64,000 bases of DNA. Source: Phormidium tenue FACHB-1050 (lineage in GTDB: Bacteria; Cyanobacteriota; Cyanobacteriia; Pseudanabaenales; Pseudanabaenaceae). The notes beneath the pieces were generated by a model that was not told the DNA's origin, made no database searches, and saw only the letters and a program-made list of their open reading frames with translations. The position numbers and the translations under genes were made by a program. Where the stretch lies: positions 1 to 64,000 of the forward strand of contig NZ_JACJQY010000020.1 in assembly GCF_014696925.1 (NCBI RefSeq), in the 5' to 3' direction. Every line of letters begins with the position of its first letter. Position 1 is the first letter of the stretch. Positions 15,886-23,973 of this stretch are shown here, piece by piece.

Positions 15886-15980
15886 TATAGCTATAGTCAC
15901 CTGTATCAGGACAAGTCAAAACCCAAATAGTGTGAGGCGGCGCGAAGCGCCGCCTCACACTATTTGGGTTTTGGTATTAA
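15886..15980. repeat. Family A element (copy A4, truncated right end)
   Basis: TATAGCTATAGTCACCTGTATCAGGACAAG ... AGTGTGAGGCGGCGC-GAA-complement ... TTTGGGTTTTGGTATTAAG. The usual GTCCTAACAAGAATGGCGACAG end is missing. Confidence 0.75.
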
Positions 15981-16015
15981 GCATGAATTTAAAGAGTTTT
16001 GCGATTTAAATAGAC

Positions 16016-16062
16016 AAGCAAATTTTTGTGGTGCGGCAGAGCCGCACCACAAAAATTTGCTT
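16016..16062. terminator. hemC terminator
   Basis: AAGCAAATTTTTGTGGTGCGGC-AGAG-complement, directly after the hemC stop. Confidence 0.75.
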
Positions 16063-16077
16063 CCTTACTGTGCGTTC

Positions 16078-17028
16078 CTAAACACGCACTTCAGCAAAGA
16101 TCTTATTGAGAATGTCTTGAGCGCCCTTAGATTTTAAGTCGTCAGCAAGTTCTGCTCCGATCGCTTCAGGATTAGTCAGATCGCCTGTTACTTCACCCCT
16201 AACTAGAGTCTTTCCATCAAGACTAGCGACAATTCCTTTAAGAGTCAACTTATCAGCAGTAATGGAAGTATTTACACCAATAGGAACTTGGCAACCACCT
16301 TCAAGCTCACGTAAGAAAGCACGCTCAGCGAGGCAGCGTTGTGTGGTGGGATAGTGGATGATTGGCGTAAACAAAGCCAAGATATCGGGGTCTTCAGCAC
16401 GGCACTCAATTCCTAACGCACCCTGTCCAACCGCGTGAAGTGAAATTTCTCCATCGATTACCTCATGTACGCGATCACCCATTCCCAAACGACGCAAACC
16501 TGCGGCTGCAAGAATTAGTGCATCGTACTCACCAGAATCAAGCTTTTGCAAGCGCGTATTCAGGTTACCACGTACATCCTTAAAGGTGAGGTGAGGATAG
16601 TAATGGCGTAACTGAGCTAAGCGGCGCAGTGAAGATGTACCAACTACAGTGCCTGATGGCAGAGTTGCGAGGGTTTTATCCTTCAACTTTTCATGAACAA
16701 CTAAGGCATCGGCAGGATCTTCACGTTCAGTTACTGCACCAAGAATTAGTCCCTCTGGTAAATGAGTTGGTAAATCTTTAAGACTATGGACTGCAAGGTC
16801 TGACTCCTTAGTCAGCATTGAGACTTCTAATTCTTTAGTAAATAAGCCCTTATCACCAATTTTGGCTAACGCTACGTCAAGGATTTTATCGCCCTGTGTA
16901 CTCATGGTGACGACATCAAACTGGCGATCGGGATGTGCTTTGCTTAGTTCCGCTTGTACCCAATGCGTTTGTACCAGTGCTAGCTGACTTTTGCGAGAAC
17001 TAATGCGAACTGTTGAGGATGCAACCAT
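16078..17028 (-). CDS. hemC: Porphobilinogen deaminase (hydroxymethylbilane synthase)
   Basis: Joins four porphobilinogens into hydroxymethylbilane on the route to chlorophyll, haem and phycobilins. 316 residues, family length. Seen: [89 protein letters not shown], and the dipyrromethane cofactor cysteine in [15 protein letters not shown] 17028. It stands next to chlM, a later step in the same pathway, but each has its own terminator. Confidence 0.96.
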   Translation of the reverse strand: MVASSTVRISSRKSQLALVQTHWVQAELSKAHPDRQFDVVTMSTQGDKILDVALAKIGDKGLFTKELEVSMLTKESDLAVHSLKDLPTHLPEGLILGAVTEREDPADALVVHEKLKDKTLATLPSGTVVGTSSLRRLAQLRHYYPHLTFKDVRGNLNTRLQKLDSGEYDALILAAAGLRRLGMGDRVHEVIDGEISLHAVGQGALGIECRAEDPDILALFTPIIHYPTTQRCLAERAFLRELEGGCQVPIGVNTSITADKLTLKGIVASLDGKTLVRGEVTGDLTNPEAIGAELADDLKSKGAQDILNKIFAEVRV

Positions 17029-17340
17029 AGGACAGAGGGTGGATAGTAAAAAGATTAATTAAGATGGAATTTGTAAGGTGAGATTTTTAAGACAAAAAGA
17101 AATTATAAAAATCGAAATAAAAGCACCATTTTCTATTCAAACAGGTTTTGCTGCTATTTCTATGCGATCGCCTACTTACAAAATGTAAAGAATTCTTACC
17201 TACAGCAATTCTCAATCCGACGAACCACAAGAGATTTGTTGAAAGCCTTGTTTCGCAACACTTTCAATAAATCTTTTGGTTTGGGTTAGACATCAAGCAC
17301 AATTAAGCTAAATTTATCGCCCTAGGGCGATAAATTTAGC
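17029..17340. other. Intergenic region between hemC and chlM
   Basis: AT-rich hemC promoter region (17029-17190) followed by a family F hairpin and the chlM terminator. Confidence 0.6.
17227..17281. repeat. Family F hairpin (copy F2)
   Basis: CACAAGAGATTTGTTGAAAG ... CTTTCAATAAATCTTTTGGTTTGGG; diverged stem compared with F1 and F3. Confidence 0.55.
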
Positions 17341-17347
17341 TTAATTG
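17300..17347. terminator. chlM terminator
   Basis: Perfect 24-bp-arm palindrome (CAATTAAGCTAAATTTATCG...) centred on CCTAGG, overlapping the chlM stop codon. Confidence 0.7.
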
Positions 17348-18048
17348 CGAACAGCTTCCAGCAACCGCGAGAAATAGAACGAAGTAGCCGTAAATTCTTT
17401 GCGCTTAATTGTAAATCCTAGACTCTGAAGAACGCGACGCACATCAGACTCTTTGTGTAGATAGGCGCGAGTTGCCTTACTAGGACCAGGAACCATGTCG
17501 CCTACTTTTTTCATAAGCACATAGTAAGGATTTTTAGGGGCAAAGCTGAGAATCAGGCGGGATTTAGCAAGAGAGGCAAGATGGGCAATCATCACCTCGG
17601 AATCAAGATCAGGATAATGAATCAAGACATCCAGACAGATCACAGTGTCATATTGTCCAGACAATGCAGCTAAATCCTTGACTTCAAAAATAGGGTTTTC
17701 AGGATCATTAGCACGGCTTTTGCCTTCACCCACCATTTTCTCGGAAATATCGCTGGCATATACTTTTGCACCCATTGCTGCAAGAGGGATGCTCAAACTG
17801 CCTGTGCCACAACCTGCATCACAGACTGTTTGACCCGATGCATTTTTGTCATTTTTAAACCAGTCTAAGACATAATCTACGGTCTGTTGATGTCCTGTAC
17901 GGATATCGCGTTGTACTCGGTTGACATCACCTTCACCATAAATCCGCCGCCAACGATCAAAACCGGTGGAATTAAAATAATCACGAACTATTTCTTTATC
18001 TTTGGGCGCGGCTTTAGTGGAGTTATTGGTGAGAGCTTTATTAGACAT
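17341..18048 (-). CDS. chlM: Magnesium protoporphyrin IX methyltransferase
   Basis: Transfers a methyl group from S-adenosylmethionine to the 13-propionate of Mg-protoporphyrin IX in chlorophyll synthesis. 235 residues. N-terminal VRDYFNSTGFDRWRRIYGEGDVNRVQRDIR is diagnostic of ChlM/BchM, followed by the SAM motif TVCDAGCGTGSLSIPLA, VYASDISEKMV, and VICLDVLIHYPD. The C-terminus (RAYLHKESDVRRVLQSLGF) is typical. ATG 18048. Divergent from sppA with 119 bases between. Confidence 0.95.
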   Translation of the reverse strand: MSNKALTNNSTKAAPKDKEIVRDYFNSTGFDRWRRIYGEGDVNRVQRDIRTGHQQTVDYVLDWFKNDKNASGQTVCDAGCGTGSLSIPLAAMGAKVYASDISEKMVGEGKSRANDPENPIFEVKDLAALSGQYDTVICLDVLIHYPDLDSEVMIAHLASLAKSRLILSFAPKNPYYVLMKKVGDMVPGPSKATRAYLHKESDVRRVLQSLGFTIKRKEFTATSFYFSRLLEAVRN

Positions 18049-18167
18049 GATGGCGAAGAAAGTTTACGGAATAACGATTTTAACCCAGAAAGGCGAGGCA
18101 ACATATTGCTCGTCTGTTCCTCTTTGGGTTTTATACTAAACTAAAGCAGCCGCCACAAAAATTTCCT

Positions 18168-19178
18168 ATGCAACTTAATCGCATCATTGCTCTCGTCTTA
18201 GTCGCAATTTGTTTCGTATCGGCAACTTTTGGCATCCAGCGTCGCCAAATGGATGAAGAGTTGAGTTTAAAGAAAGTACTTGATCGCGATCGCCTTGAAC
18301 TAGTTTCACTAGATGGGGCGATTACAGGGGCAAGGGCTTCTTCGTCAGGGGCGATGGCAGTACGCGATCGCCTCCGTGAATTAATTGAAGATGAATCTGT
18401 CAAAGGCGTATTGCTATCGATTAACAGCCCTGGGGGAACGGTAGGTGCAAGCAAAGAACTCTACCAAGCCGTTAAGGACTTAGGTGAAACAAAGCCCGTG
18501 GTCGTAAGTATGCTCGATCAAGCAACCAGTGGCGGCTACTATGCTGCAAGTTCAGCAACTAAAATTTATGCGAATGCTGGTACATTAACAGGCAGTATCG
18601 GCGTGATTCTAAGCGGTTTTAATGCTAAGGAATTATTAGATCGGGTAGGTATACAGCCACAAACGATTAAAACAGGTCCCTACAAAGATATTTTCTCGCC
18701 ATTTCGTGAGCTTGGTGATCCTGAGCGTCAACTCCTGCAAGATCTACTGCAAAGTACTTATCAAGAATTTATCACCGACGTTTCAAAAGGTCGCAAACTA
18801 GACTTAGAGGTAGTTCGTAAGCTAGCAGATGGTCGACTTTATACAGGACAACAAGCTAAAGATAATAAACTGGTTGATGCTATAGGCACATTAGATGTGG
18901 CGATCGCTGATTTGCGTACTTTATCTAGAAAAAAATTCAATTTACCTGAATCAATAGAATTACCAATTCGTAAAACCCCTGCTTCCTTTGAGAGACTCTT
19001 AGATCAATTACTCAGTCAAGCTAATGTCAGCATTGCTTTACCATTTTTTGATCTTGCTGGCACTGACAGGATATCTGGGGCGATCGCTGATCAGCTAACG
19101 TCGAAACAAACTAGTCGCAATATGCAAACAAGCAATTTTGATCCACCAATTTTATTAATGCCAAGCTGGTTTCATTAA
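18168..19178 (+). CDS. sppA: Signal peptide peptidase SppA (S49 family)
   Basis: Membrane-anchored serine protease that degrades cleaved signal peptides. 336 residues. An N-terminal membrane segment (about 5-22) precedes an S49 core: LELVSLDGAI, GVLLSINSPGGTVGASKEL, the nucleophile S121 in QATSGGYYAAS, GTLTGSIGVI, and the general-base K173 in TGPYKDIFSPFR. This is the short single-domain form. The C-terminus (about 265-336) is variable with a hydrophobic patch. ATG 18168. Followed by a short terminator. Confidence 0.9.
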   Translation: MQLNRIIALVLVAICFVSATFGIQRRQMDEELSLKKVLDRDRLELVSLDGAITGARASSSGAMAVRDRLRELIEDESVKGVLLSINSPGGTVGASKELYQAVKDLGETKPVVVSMLDQATSGGYYAASSATKIYANAGTLTGSIGVILSGFNAKELLDRVGIQPQTIKTGPYKDIFSPFRELGDPERQLLQDLLQSTYQEFITDVSKGRKLDLEVVRKLADGRLYTGQQAKDNKLVDAIGTLDVAIADLRTLSRKKFNLPESIELPIRKTPASFERLLDQLLSQANVSIALPFFDLAGTDRISGAIADQLTSKQTSRNMQTSNFDPPILLMPSWFH

Positions 19179-19205
19179 AAAGAGGCACAAAGCGCCTTTT
19201 TTTAA
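19176..19205 (+). terminator. sppA terminator
   Basis: AAAAAGAGGC-ACAAA-GCGCCTTTTTTT, T-run on the plus strand; convergent with the next gene. Confidence 0.65.
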
Positions 19206-19208
19206 TGA

Positions 19209-19448
19209 CTAGGGTTTCGCTAATTTTTGCTTGACTTTGGAGATGAGCCCGCTAGCGATCGCACCAGCCATGACGATACCTAACACGGGTTGAATCAATG
19301 GCTCCCATAGTTGCCTCCATAGTTCCAAGCCAAGATTTATTTTTAGGGTTTCACCTCCGAGGGCAACCAACAACCACGCAAAAAAGAAAAATACTAAGAA
19401 CAAATTGAACATCAAAAATTTGTTCGTCCAACGACCAAGGGTTTCCAT
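19209..19448 (-). CDS. Small membrane protein of unknown function
   Basis: 79 residues with two predicted membrane helices (about 11-31, FLMFNLFLVFFFFAWLLVALG, and 51-69, PLIQPVLGIVMAGAIASGL) separated by an amphipathic loop (LGLELWRQLWEP) and a basic tail. No domain recognised. ATG 19448. Convergent with sppA. Located just downstream of psbK on the same strand, with a terminator between. Confidence 0.6.
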   Translation of the reverse strand: METLGRWTNKFLMFNLFLVFFFFAWLLVALGGETLKINLGLELWRQLWEPLIQPVLGIVMAGAIASGLISKVKQKLAKP

Positions 19449-19522
19449 AGTTCATGAAAAATAATATTTTTAGTGCTTACAGCGCAAATCGCTATAAGTG
19501 CCTGCCTTTTCAAGACAGATGA

Positions 19523-19570
19523 TATAAGCAATCGGGGTAACGTTGCCGCTACCCCGATTGCTTATATCGT
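19523..19570 (-). terminator. psbK terminator
   Basis: GATATAAGCAATCGGGGTA, 10-base loop, complement; about 100 bases past the psbK stop on the minus strand. Confidence 0.6.
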
Positions 19571-19669
19571 TTTTGTTTTATAAATTGAGACAGTACAAAC
19601 GTACAGGAGGATGTACTTAAAAGTTTTTTATAAGTTTTTTTTGATTAAGTCAAGACTTAAAAGTGAAAC

Positions 19670-19807
19670 CTATTTGAAACCAACTGCTGCTTGCCACACA
19701 AAAGCGAGTAGCAAGAAAAATACAGGAATAACGGGAAGAACGTTTACCAGTGGATCGAAAATTCTATACGCTTCAGGTAACGTTGCAATCAATAGACTAA
19801 GTGGCAT
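19670..19807 (-). CDS. psbK: Photosystem II reaction centre protein PsbK
   Basis: A 45-residue frame on the minus strand reading [17 protein letters not shown] and then [19 protein letters not shown]. This is the PsbK sequence: the mature form starts at the Lys/Thr-LPEAY junction, so the first eight or nine residues (MPLSLLIAT) are a short leader. One membrane helix. ATG 19807 follows a strong GAAGGAGG seven to nine bases upstream, and a TTTGAC...TAAAAT promoter-like pair lies further upstream (around 19840-19865). It is divergent from the secreted-protein gene at 19914. Confidence 0.93.
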   Translation of the reverse strand: MPLSLLIATLPEAYRIFDPLVNVLPVIPVFFLLLAFVWQAAVGFK

Positions 19808-19913
19808 TAAAAATAGACCTCCTTCAAGAGCTAAGATGAATTTTACCACGTCAAAGAAGCCATTCTTTTGTCTGAAAATTTTTTATCCAAAGGTTTATAA
19901 AATAGGTTTATTT

Positions 19914-20375
19914 ATGGCGATCGCAAAGACTAAAAACATCAAAAAATTCCTACAGGGTTTTGATGTTGCCGTTTTGTCTCTCTTACTTTGTATTTGTACC
20001 TTTGCCTTTAGCGCCGACGCTTGGGCAAGTGTGCAGATAAAACTGACTAATATTACTTACGAGCCATGCACAGGTGATGCAGGTAAAAATATGGTGCTAG
20101 GTGGCGGCATCATGTCGGCAAAGTGCTACATGATCAAGGGAAATACAGACAACCCATCAGGCAAAGTTGTGTACAATGCCGACATTTTTGGGCGGATCTA
20201 CGATGCGAATGGTAATGATGCTATGCCTGAGAGAGCGCGACTAGGTGCAGTTGAGGAAATTCCTGCTGGCAAAAGTGATTTTGAAATTATGGTAGCAATT
20301 CCCGCCGAACAGCCTGAACCTCTTGAACTTAAGCAATTTAAAGCTTCTGGATTTGCTGGCAAAGTTAGACGTTAA
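19914..20375 (+). CDS. Conserved secreted protein of unknown function
   Basis: 153 residues from ATG 19914 (MAIAKTKNIKKF); earlier in-frame codons run across the psbK gene and are not used. A basic start and hydrophobic segment (about 17-38) ending DAWAS form a signal peptide. The mature part reads VQIKLTNITYEPCTGD, ending in EIPAGKSDFEIMVAIPAEQPEPLELKQFKASGF, a compact beta-rich domain with two cysteines (EPCTGD, SAKCYM) likely disulfide-bonded. I do not recognise the family. Own terminator downstream. Confidence 0.7.
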   Translation: MAIAKTKNIKKFLQGFDVAVLSLLLCICTFAFSADAWASVQIKLTNITYEPCTGDAGKNMVLGGGIMSAKCYMIKGNTDNPSGKVVYNADIFGRIYDANGNDAMPERARLGAVEEIPAGKSDFEIMVAIPAEQPEPLELKQFKASGFAGKVRR

Positions 20376-20400
20376 TCGCACTCAAGTTAAAATATATATA

Positions 20401-20450
20401 AACCCAATCATATAGAGGCGGCGCTTTGCGCCGCCTCTATATGATTGGGT
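20401..20450 (+). terminator. Hairpin terminator with GGCGGCGC core
   Basis: AACCCAATCATATAGAGGCGGCGC-TTT-complement. The core resembles the inner stem of families A and B without their outer ends. Confidence 0.7.
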
Positions 20451-20495
20451 AAAATCTAAGTCCAAAGTTCTCTGAATTGATATTGATCCAAAAAT

Positions 20496-20771
20496 ATGGC
20501 TGTTAAAGTTTTAATTCCCACTCCATTGCAACAATTGACCAATAATCAAGCCACTGTCGAGTGTACTGGTGATTCTGTTCAAGCAATTATTGACTCACTG
20601 GAAACTAGTTGCCCAGGGATCAAAGCCCGCATTTGTGATGAAAAGGGTAATCTCCGTCGTTTTGTTAATTTTTATGTCAACAGCGAAGATATTCGCTTTC
20701 TTGATGGGGCTAATACAGCCCTCAATGATGGTGATGAAGTAAGTATCATTCCTGCGATCGCAGGAGGCTAA
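20496..20771 (+). CDS. MoaD/ThiS family sulfur-carrier protein
   Basis: 91-residue ubiquitin-fold protein ending in ...AIAGG, the C-terminal Gly-Gly that is adenylated and thiocarboxylated. Body: [71 protein letters not shown]. The RRFVNFYVN region is typical of the MoaD-like proteins linked to cysteine or threonine synthase genes, rather than ThiS. ATG 20496. Neighbours give no partner (no MoeB/ThiF nearby), so pathway is open. Confidence 0.85.
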   Translation: MAVKVLIPTPLQQLTNNQATVECTGDSVQAIIDSLETSCPGIKARICDEKGNLRRFVNFYVNSEDIRFLDGANTALNDGDEVSIIPAIAGG

Positions 20772-20776
20772 TCACC

Positions 20777-20807
20777 ATAAAAGGGGATGCAAAGCATCCC
20801 CTTTTAT
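20777..20807. terminator. Bidirectional terminator
   Basis: ATAAAAGGGGATGC-AAA-GCATCCCCTTTTAT between two convergent genes. Confidence 0.85.
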
Positions 20808-20808
20808 T

Positions 20809-21117
20809 TCATGGGTTAATAAAGGCGATCGCTATATCCATCACCCAAATTACTGATTGTCTTTTAGGATCTGGATCAACTTTGCCCTTGTCCCCCCAAT
20901 TCTGGAGCCATTTTCCTAAGCCGCCCATGGAGTCACCCATCCATTGACCTACTTGGGCAAAAATTTGCTGGGGACCAACACCAGTCAATACTTGGATTGT
21001 AAAAATCACGGCAACTACCAAAAATGCAGTTTTGAAGCTAGCTTTGATGACGCTCAGCAACCACCACAACAGCAGTAAAGAGACTATTAATGCGCCGATC
21101 ACTAGGGGCAAATTCAT
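20809..21117 (-). CDS. Small membrane protein of unknown function
   Basis: 102 residues with two hydrophobic segments (about 5-24, VIGALIVSLLLLWWLLSVIK, and 30-48, TAFLVVAVIFTIQVLTG), then a soluble region rich in Gly and Trp (GQWMGDSMGGLGKWLQNWGDKG). No recognised domain. ATG 21117. Convergent with the sulfur-carrier gene. Confidence 0.6.
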   Translation of the reverse strand: MNLPLVIGALIVSLLLLWWLLSVIKASFKTAFLVVAVIFTIQVLTGVGPQQIFAQVGQWMGDSMGGLGKWLQNWGDKGKVDPDPKRQSVIWVMDIAIAFINP

Positions 21118-21153
21118 AGATTTTCTAATCCCATCTCAAGTTCAAAAAGTTTA

Positions 21154-21258
21154 TATCAAATCACAAAAGTATGACCACACTTTTGTGATTTGAAAACCAA
21201 ACCCAGTAAGTTTTTTTTAGCAAAGCAAAAAATGGCGTAGCCATTTTTTGCTTTGCTA
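21154..21258 (-). repeat. Family C mobile palindrome (copy C4) with TTA target duplication
   Basis: 105-bp inverted-order copy: TATCAAATCACAAAAGT ... AACCAAACCCAGTAAG ... AAAATGGCGTAGCCATTTTT ... GCTTTGCTA. TTA at 21151-21153 and 21259-21261. Confidence 0.75.
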
Positions 21259-21301
21259 TTATTAGATTTTGGCACGATCGCGCCATTGTCAATTGGTCAT
21301 C

Positions 21302-21946
21302 ATGTCTCAAGACTTACAACTTTATCAAGCTAGGCTAGATATCTCGCCAACTGAATGCGATCGCCTCTGGCAGATCCTTTCAGAGGATGAGCGATCGCGT
21401 GCGGATCGTTTCAAACGAGAATATCTCAAGCGCAATTTTATCGCCGCAAGAGGGAATTTACGAGAAATTCTAGCGCCAAGGCTAGGCTGTGAAGCAAGTG
21501 CAATTCAGTTTGGTTATAGCGATCGCGGCAAACCTTACATTCAAAATTTCAACGGGCTTCATTTTAATCTATCGCATTCCCAAGATTTAGCAATCTATGT
21601 AATATGTCAAGATCGTGAGGTAGGCATAGATTTAGAATTTATTAATTCCCAATGTGATGTTGATAGTATTGCCAAGCGTTATTTCTTACCTTCAGAGCAG
21701 AAAGTTATTAGCTACTTATGCGAGCGCGATAAGTACTTAGCTTTTTATCGCGCATGGACTCTCAAAGAAGCCTATGGTAAAGCAACAGGGGAAGGTATTG
21801 CCAATATTCTTGATCAAGTGGATGTGACTCCACTGCTAGAGTGTCCTATGGGTGAAACTTTGCGAATTCAGAATTGGAATCTAAAACTAATTGCCTCAGA
21901 ATTCCAAATAGATTTAAATTATTCTGCGGCTTTGTGTTTTGCTTAA
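21302..21946 (+). CDS. 4'-phosphopantetheinyl transferase (Sfp-type)
   Basis: Transfers phosphopantetheine from CoA to acyl or peptidyl carrier proteins. 214 residues from ATG 21302 (MSQDLQLYQARLD); the upstream TTG at 21269 lies in a control region. Signatures: ADRFKREYLKRNFIAARGNLREIL, GKPYIQNFNGLHFNLSHSQD, the magnesium-binding REVGIDLEF and RAWTLKEAYGKATGEG. Two-domain Sfp length. Since cyanobacteria use one broad Sfp-type enzyme for fatty acid synthase carrier protein and others, this may be the essential one. Preceded by a family C element. Confidence 0.92.
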   Translation: MSQDLQLYQARLDISPTECDRLWQILSEDERSRADRFKREYLKRNFIAARGNLREILAPRLGCEASAIQFGYSDRGKPYIQNFNGLHFNLSHSQDLAIYVICQDREVGIDLEFINSQCDVDSIAKRYFLPSEQKVISYLCERDKYLAFYRAWTLKEAYGKATGEGIANILDQVDVTPLLECPMGETLRIQNWNLKLIASEFQIDLNYSAALCFA

Positions 21947-22014
21947 ATATTTTGTTGATGCAGTGCAAAGCAATGCATCAACCATTCATTGAGTTCATTG
22001 AGAATGAGTCTAAA

Positions 22015-22108
22015 TATAGCTGTCGCCATTCTTATATAGTATGAGGAGGCGCTTCGCGCCTCCTCATACTATTTGGGTTTTGATTTGTCCTGAGACAGGT
22101 GGCTATAG
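22015..22108. repeat. Family A palindromic element (copy A5, short)
   Basis: TATAGCTGTCGCCATTCTTATATAGTATGAGGAGGCGC-TTC-complement ... GTCCTGAGACAGGTGGCTATAG. Confidence 0.8.
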
Positions 22109-22132
22109 ACATAAAACTTGCTAGAAGAGAAG

Positions 22133-22810
22133 TCAATTCTCAATCGCAACTTCTACTTTATCAATTTCAGAAACAATCTCAGGAACTGGCAAAACTAGGC
22201 GATCGCTACACATTGATCGCAACTTATCGACAAACATTGAAGACTCAGCAAGTAAAGTCATATTTTCATAAGCGGAGCGATAAACTTCAGAATACTCAGC
22301 TTCTGAAGTTGGAGGATAAACTTTTGCGGGGGCTGTCATTCCCGAAGGTGTGGTAAGCCGACTAGGATATTTTTGAGGTTTAGGATCGGCACTTTGAGGA
22401 GCAACTTTAGCAGTTTTTGCAATTCCCATCATTGAGCGTCGAGGAAATGGAAGTGGTGAATTCGATTTTTCGGTAGCTGTAAATGGAGGGATTTCAGCGA
22501 TCGCCGTTTCTCGATTGGAAGTATGTGGAGGCGTATAAAAAATCCGATCTTCATAAATCACAGCCACATCACCACAGACCAAACGCTCAAATTCTCGGTT
22601 GTAGCGACAATTTGGTTCACCTTTGCGTTCCCATAGATGCAAAATTTGATCCACTGAAACCGCTTTATATCTTCCTTGAAACAGTGATTCGATGACAGCT
22701 TGGCGCACCCATTCAGATTTAAAATTTCCCCATGCACGAGTCAAGTCTCTAATGGTATAACCACCAAGATCAAAACTGTAATGCTGCAATAGGGCGATCG
22801 CAATTTCCAT
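22133..22810 (-). CDS. Conserved cyanobacterial protein of unknown function
   Basis: 225 residues. N-terminal 85 residues form a compact domain: EIAIALLQHYSFDLGGYTIRDLTRAW, WVRQAVIESLFQGRYKAVSVDQILHLWERKG and REFERLVCG, a pattern I recall from conserved cyanobacterial hypothetical proteins of similar size. The middle (about 95-165) is Pro/Ser-rich linker, and the C-terminus is helical (SMFVDKLRSMCSDRLVLPVPEIVSEIDKVEV). No membrane segment. Function unknown. ATG 22810; family D and I elements lie upstream. Confidence 0.65.
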   Translation of the reverse strand: MEIAIALLQHYSFDLGGYTIRDLTRAWGNFKSEWVRQAVIESLFQGRYKAVSVDQILHLWERKGEPNCRYNREFERLVCGDVAVIYEDRIFYTPPHTSNRETAIAEIPPFTATEKSNSPLPFPRRSMMGIAKTAKVAPQSADPKPQKYPSRLTTPSGMTAPAKVYPPTSEAEYSEVYRSAYENMTLLAESSMFVDKLRSMCSDRLVLPVPEIVSEIDKVEVAIEN

Positions 22811-23146
22811 GAGGGCGACTTTGGAAAAAATTATGTATCATCATTATGTATCATCATTCTACATTAAAACCCTAAACTTGAGTTACTAGACTTGCGATTA
22901 CAGCAATTCTATATATAAAAATCGTTTTTTTGAAAGCCCGCCGTTGGCGGGCTTTCAAAAAAACGATTTTGTTGTTTCCAGCGCCTTCGGCGCTGGAAAC
23001 AACAAAATCGTTTTCATAATGAGAATTGCTGTTGCGATTACCTCAAGTTTAGGGCTTTATATAGCGATCCTAAATGAGTTGTAAGATTTGGATGGTTGTG
23101 AGAGTGCGCCCCTTCGGGACGCACTCTCACAACCCATCTAGGATTG
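22811..23146. other. Intergenic region of nested palindromes
   Basis: Contains a small palindrome (CCCTAAACTTGAG ... CTCAAGTTTAGGG, 22870-23053) interrupted by family D copy D2, then family I copy I1. Little room remains for a promoter except 22811-22865. Confidence 0.7.
22901..23031. repeat. Family D mobile element (copy D2) with 9-bp target duplication
   Basis: 131 bp, termini CAGCAATTCT and AGAATTGCTG, with two internal hairpins (TTTGAAAGCCCGCC-GTT-complement; GTTTCCAGCGCC-TTC-complement). TTGCGATTA is duplicated at 22892-22900 and 23032-23040. Removing the element plus one duplicate restores a smaller palindrome. Confidence 0.82.
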
Positions 23147-23151
23147 CTATA
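23060..23151. repeat. Family I palindromic element (copy I1)
   Basis: TATAGCGATCCTAAATGAG ... GGTTGTGAGAGTGCGCCCC-TTC-complement ... CTAGGATTGCTATA; overlaps the stop codon of the Uma2 gene. Confidence 0.75.
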
Positions 23152-23785
23152 TTTGCTGTGAAAACCAGATTGCAGCTTCAGTATTAGTTTTGGTAGTTAG
23201 CTGTTCCAAAGTTTTTTCTAATAATGAGACCACTAAATTTGGTAAGACTTGAGAAAATTCACATTGTTTATAAACTCCACTTTCATCTAATTGGAACGCA
23301 AATAGTCGATAAGCGCGGACATCAATCACCCAATATTCAGCAATACCTAGATCTGCATAAAGCCGCTTTTTTTCGTCCAAATCGATCGCTAAAGTCGTAT
23401 CCGCAATCTCCCCTACGAGATCAGGCGATCGCCACTGCTCTAAATTAATGAAACGTGATTGTCCAGCTTTCCAAGTTGGAATGTTTTCCCCAACATATAA
23501 AACTATATCTGGTGCTGCTGCTCGAAATCCTTGTTTCTCAATCTGGCATCCGCGAAACGAAGCAATACGGCAATGAGGATTTTGCATTGCCCAAATTGCA
23601 AATATCATTTCAAACAATGCACTAAACTGTGAGTGATTAATTCCTTCTGCGCCCATTTTTATCCACAAGTGTTCCTTATAAAAAAATAATTTATAGCGAT
23701 CGCCGTTATCGTCATCGCGCAGCATTACATAATCATCCCAAGTTGCTTGCTGCCATTTTTGTTGAGGTTTTATTGCCGCAATCAT
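23147..23785 (-). CDS. Uma2 family (DUF820) putative endonuclease
   Basis: 212 residues. Uma2 core: ATWDDYVMLRDDD, GDRYKLFFYKEHLWIKMGAEGINHSQFSALFEMI, AAAPDIVLYVGENIP, SPDLVGEIADTTLAIDLDEKKRLYADLGIAEYWVIDVRAYRLFAFQL. The Asp in APDIVLY, Glu in VGEIADT and Lys in DEKKRLYA make a PD-(D/E)xK-type site. Subfamily differs from the copy at 816-1391. ATG 23785; the 3' end was rewritten by a family I palindrome that supplies the stop codon. Confidence 0.87.
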   Translation of the reverse strand: MIAAIKPQQKWQQATWDDYVMLRDDDNGDRYKLFFYKEHLWIKMGAEGINHSQFSALFEMIFAIWAMQNPHCRIASFRGCQIEKQGFRAAAPDIVLYVGENIPTWKAGQSRFINLEQWRSPDLVGEIADTTLAIDLDEKKRLYADLGIAEYWVIDVRAYRLFAFQLDESGVYKQCEFSQVLPNLVVSLLEKTLEQLTTKTNTEAAIWFSQQI

Positions 23786-23814
23786 TGTCTAGCCCTCGTG
23801 GTGTATAAAAATCA

Positions 23815-23855
23815 TACCAAAACACAAAATGGCTATACCTTTTTGTGTTTTGGTA
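23815..23855. repeat. Half-length family C element (single hairpin)
   Basis: 41-bp palindrome TACCAAAACACAAAATGGC ... TTTTGTGTTTTGGTA; carries both terminal sequences of family C but only the first hairpin, flanked by TCA/TGA. Confidence 0.65.
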
Positions 23856-23864
23856 TGACTTAAT

Positions 23865-23897
23865 AGAAAAAAGGAGCGCTACGCGCTCCTTTTCTTT
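23865..23897. terminator. Hairpin terminator
   Basis: AGAAAAAAGGAGCGC-TAC-GCGCTCCTTTTCTTT. Confidence 0.7.
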
Positions 23898-23908
23898 TGG
23901 TAAGAAAA

Positions 23909-23940
23909 AACAGGCTAGTCAAAGATATGACTAGCCTGTT
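23909..23940. terminator. Terminator downstream of the ycf35 gene
   Basis: AACAGGCTAGTCA-AAGATA-TGACTAGCCTGTT; on the minus strand followed by TTTTTTC. Confidence 0.7.
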
Positions 23941-23973
23941 AATTTGCATAATTAACTCGCAAGATTGGACACC

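Larger units (their letters stand above)
15663..16077. other. Intergenic region with two palindromic elements and a terminator
   Basis: Holds the ilvA promoter region (15663-15790), a partial family D element, a truncated family A element and the hemC terminator. No coding frame. Confidence 0.65.

Noticed and set aside
19611-19913. N-terminal extension of the secreted protein gene at 19914
   Set aside because: It crosses the psbK gene on the opposite strand and has no signal peptide before residue 102; the extra residues are basic and without similarity.
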